From contig CABIYX010000049.1 in assembly GCA_902363045.1 (NCBI GenBank), forward strand, positions 1-15,354: a stretch of DNA of 15,354 nucleotides, given 5' to 3'. This document shows, piece by piece, positions 14,253 to 15,354 of this stretch. The translations under genes were made by a program, and so were the position numbers. Numbering within the stretch: the first letter of the stretch is position 1; the number at the start of each line of letters is the position of its first letter. This DNA is from Clostridiales bacterium. Its GTDB lineage: Bacteria > Bacillota > Clostridia > Oscillospirales > Oscillospiraceae. Below the pieces are notes generated by a model, which saw only the letters and a program-made list of their open reading frames with translations, made no database searches and was not told the DNA's origin.

Positions 14253-14290
14253 CTTATGTAGAAAAGTATTCAATTTAACACATTCCTGCC

Positions 14291-14306
14291 ACTATACCAA
14301 GTATAG
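14291..14306 (-). promoter_or_regulatory. Extended -10 promoter without a -35, overlapping a small palindrome
   Basis: Read on the minus strand: TGGTATAGT (14299-14291), an extended -10. No TTGACA-like hexamer exists at 16-18 bp; that space is taken by the 11-bp direct repeats. The -10 lies in the dyad CTATAC/GTATAG (14292-14297/14301-14306). Transcription would start near 14284 and read through both leader terminators. The absent -35 plus upstream phased repeats suggest dependence on an activator. Confidence 0.45.
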
Positions 14307-14309
14307 CAG

Positions 14310-14382
14310 GTCGGAAGTCGGAAGGGAGTAGGGATTAGGTCGGGGATTTGTCGGAATTTAGTCGGGATTTAGTCGGGGCAGT
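14310..14382. repeat. Iteron-like array of 11-bp direct repeats
   Basis: GTCGG or its variant GTAGG starts at 14310, 14317, 14328, 14339, 14350, 14361 and 14372. The last six are exactly 11 bp apart; the first is 7 bp before the second. The unit is roughly GTCGGRATTTA, for example gtcggaattta (14350) and gtcgggattta (14361). The last two units lie inside the 3' end of the ArpU-like gene and encode its C-terminal residues. An 11-bp step puts each unit on nearly the same face of the helix. Protein-binding sites for an activator, a replication initiator or a relaxosome component are all possible. Confidence 0.8.
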
Positions 14383-14894
14383 TCCTCTAGGACTTCTGGA
14401 ATAGAATATCCAAACAAGCAAACAGAAAATAAATAGATAGCTTCTCGTTTTCGGTCATAAAAGACACTGCGCTCTATATTTAGTTCTTCCAGCAATTCTT
14501 TCTCTGTACTGTTGAACCGATAGATGAATTGCTTAGTCAAAATTTCATAGTAAAGTTCTCCTCGATCTGGATACCGTTTCAGACGAAGGAGCGCACGGTC
14601 AATAATATTGACCAGCATTTGATTTTGAACAAGGCAGCACACTTTTTCTTCAAAGGCTTGTAGTTCAATATCTGGTGCAAAATTTTCAAGATAGCAGAGG
14701 CCAGACTCTATATCTTGTTCTCCCATAATCCAAGCAGTTTCTTGCAATTCTTCTGCCCGTTCACTCAGAACCCAGACTACATCCCGGTAAATCTTTAGAA
14801 TCAGCCTGCTTCTATGAAACGCAGCGTCGCTGTTAAGCCCTAAAGCTGTTAGTCTGCTGTTACATTTTTGAATTGTTGTGCTTTCTTTCCTCAT
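14358..14894 (-). CDS. ArpU-like phage/element transcriptional regulator
   Basis: 178 residues. The C-terminal half (about 110-165: ELYYEILTKQFI...STEKELLEELNIERSVFYDRKREAIYLFSVCLFG) resembles the HTH region of ArpU-type late regulators and related element proteins, where the SVFYDRKREAI helix would contact DNA. The N-terminal half is helical and unassigned. ATG 14894 follows AGGAGG by 8 nt. Directly upstream of that SD is a perfect 20-bp palindrome. The stop (14360-14358) lies within the 11-bp repeat array, so its coding end and the control region of the next gene overlap. A role as activator of the downstream promoter is plausible from position but not shown. It could also be a sigma-like factor. 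Confidence 0.55.
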   Translation of the reverse strand: MRKESTTIQKCNSRLTALGLNSDAAFHRSRLILKIYRDVVWVLSERAEELQETAWIMGEQDIESGLCYLENFAPDIELQAFEEKVCCLVQNQMLVNIIDRALLRLKRYPDRGELYYEILTKQFIYRFNSTEKELLEELNIERSVFYDRKREAIYLFSVCLFGYSIPEVLEELPRLNPD

Positions 14895-14908
14895 AGAATA
14901 TTCCTCCT

Positions 14909-14928
14909 TGTTCGCAATATTGCGAACA
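14909..14928. promoter_or_regulatory. Perfect 20-bp palindromic operator upstream of the ArpU-like gene
   Basis: TGTTCGCAATATTGCGAACA is fully palindromic and ends immediately before the SD AGGAGG (14907-14902) of the ArpU-like gene. Its symmetry and AT-rich centre suit a dimeric HTH repressor. In ICE- or phage-like switches, repressors are often removed by an ImmA-type protease such as the one just upstream. It does not match the Firmicute LexA box (GAAC-N4-GTTC). I could not assign a matching promoter with confidence. Confidence 0.65.
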
Positions 14929-14959
14929 TATTAGGTACAAAATAGCATAGCGGAGGAGA

Positions 14960-14985
14960 TAGAGAGAGGGGAGAACCTCTCTCTA
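14960..14985 (-). other. Hairpin downstream of the metallopeptidase gene
   Basis: TAGAGAGAGG (14960-14969) pairs perfectly with CCTCTCTCTA (14976-14985) with a 6-nt loop. On the minus strand TCTCCTCC follows rather than a T-run, so it is at most a weak terminator between the metallopeptidase and ArpU-like genes. The repeated AG/CT pattern makes it low-complexity. Confidence 0.35.
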
Positions 14986-14999
14986 TTCCCACTCTTTGG

Positions 15000-15354
15000 T
15001 TATATCAGGTTCCTGGATTTTAGACGAATCTGCATTGCTTGCTTGGAAACCTCAAAAATGTTTGCCATTTCAGCAATGAGCTGTTCATCTGTCCGACCCA
15101 TTCTAAGTCGGTAAAAACATTTTTTGATCTGCGGTAAAGGCATCAGCAGAGCAGAAGCCAGAGTATCTGCCTGGCGCTCAATTATGCCATGACTTTCATC
15201 GGAAGAAACATTTCCGTTATATGCAGCAACATCTCCTGTACCGGAGTACAACTTCTTATGTAGTACCCAATGAGCCAGCTCATGGGCACAGGTAAAACGG
15301 AGCCGCCCTAATTTTGACGGATCACAAAGCCGTTCATCAATTAAGATTGTACCG
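15000..15354 (-). CDS. ImmA/IrrE-type zinc metallopeptidase, C-terminal part (start beyond window)
   Basis: The frame is open from the right edge to TAA at 15002-15000, giving 117 residues. It contains the zinc motif HELAH preceded by RLRFTCA, and then ERQADTLASALLMP, where the Glu would be the third ligand; this is the DUF955/ImmA-IrrE pattern. A later segment (EQLIAEMANIFEVSKQAMQIRL) is the usual helical C-terminal part. Family knowledge: ImmA of ICEBs1 cleaves the ImmR repressor to induce excision, and IrrE/DdrO works similarly. A repressor gene should therefore lie just upstream, outside the window. An internal TTG at 15251 is not the start, since it would cut off the HExxH motif. Confidence 0.85.
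   Translation of the reverse strand, partial: GTILIDERLCDPSKLGRLRFTCAHELAHWVLHKKLYSGTGDVAAYNGNVSSDESHGIIERQADTLASALLMPLPQIKKCFYRLRMGRTDEQLIAEMANIFEVSKQAMQIRLKSRNLI

Larger units (their letters stand above)
10600..15354 (-). mobile_element. Integrative element (serine-recombinase type), incomplete at the right edge
   Basis: Everything from about 10.6 kb rightwards is visibly AT-richer than the left part and encodes mobile-element functions: large serine recombinase, MobC-like and zinc-ribbon-like accessory proteins, sigma-like and ArpU-like regulators, and an ImmA/IrrE metallopeptidase. All genes read leftwards, ending in the recombinase next to the presumed junction. This layout suits an integrative mobilizable or conjugative element, or a prophage-like island. 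No relaxase, transfer ATPase or phage structural gene is visible, so the class remains open. The left boundary is approximate (10.58-10.64 kb). Confidence 0.75.

Noticed and set aside
1..15354. CRISPR array, tRNA or rRNA genes
   Set aside because: No regularly spaced long repeats and no tRNA- or rRNA-like sequence seen. The 11-bp array has no spacers of CRISPR size.

Overview
The window looks like a chromosomal stretch of a GC-rich gut Firmicute, most likely an Oscillospirales species (Flavonifractor/Lawsonibacter/Pseudoflavonifractor-like), interrupted at about 10.6 kb by an AT-richer integrative element that runs off the right end. The organism call is inference from gene content (HemW, class III NrdD, a CyuA-like cysteine desulfidase), GC-rich codon use, TTG/GTG starts with strong Shine-Dalgarno (SD) sites, and typical Firmicute sigma-A promoters.

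Left, core part (1 to about 10.56 kb). On the plus strand: hemW (radical SAM), murA (peptidoglycan precursor synthesis), a YycJ/WalJ-type metallo-beta-lactamase-fold protein overlapping rlmH (23S rRNA methyltransferase), and an alpha-phosphohexomutase. Several are separated by strong nested-hairpin terminators. On the minus strand: nrdD (anaerobic ribonucleotide reductase with a fused redoxin domain at its C terminus) and, downstream, a cyuA-like L-cysteine desulfidase with its own promoter. The nrdD promoter carries two sites resembling NrdR boxes at the expected 31-bp spacing.

Boundary (about 10.50-10.65 kb). A minus-strand terminator and a short open frame ending in host-like codons look like the 3' end of an interrupted host gene. 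An imperfect inverted repeat lies between it and the recombinase gene and is the best candidate for the attachment site.

Right, mobile part (about 10.6-15.35 kb, all minus strand). In transcription order: an ImmA/IrrE-type metallopeptidase (cut by the window end), an ArpU-like regulator preceded by a perfect 20-bp palindrome, a sigma-70 region-4-like HTH protein, a small zinc-ribbon-like protein, a MobC-like ribbon-helix-helix protein, a 40-residue protein, and a large serine recombinase. The three genes at 13220-12510 overlap and are probably translationally coupled. No relaxase or transfer genes are visible here; they could lie beyond the right edge.

The most unusual region is 14.06-14.38 kb, between the ArpU-like and sigma-like genes. 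It holds seven GTCGG-type direct repeats, six of them at exact 11-bp period, next to an extended -10 promoter that lacks a recognisable -35. These are followed in the leader by two intrinsic terminators in series, an 11-codon upstream ORF with a strong SD, and a perfect 12-bp hairpin that covers part of the SD of the sigma-like gene. I read this as an activator-dependent promoter combined with transcriptional and translational attenuation, controlling the switch of the element. That reading is inference from sequence layout.
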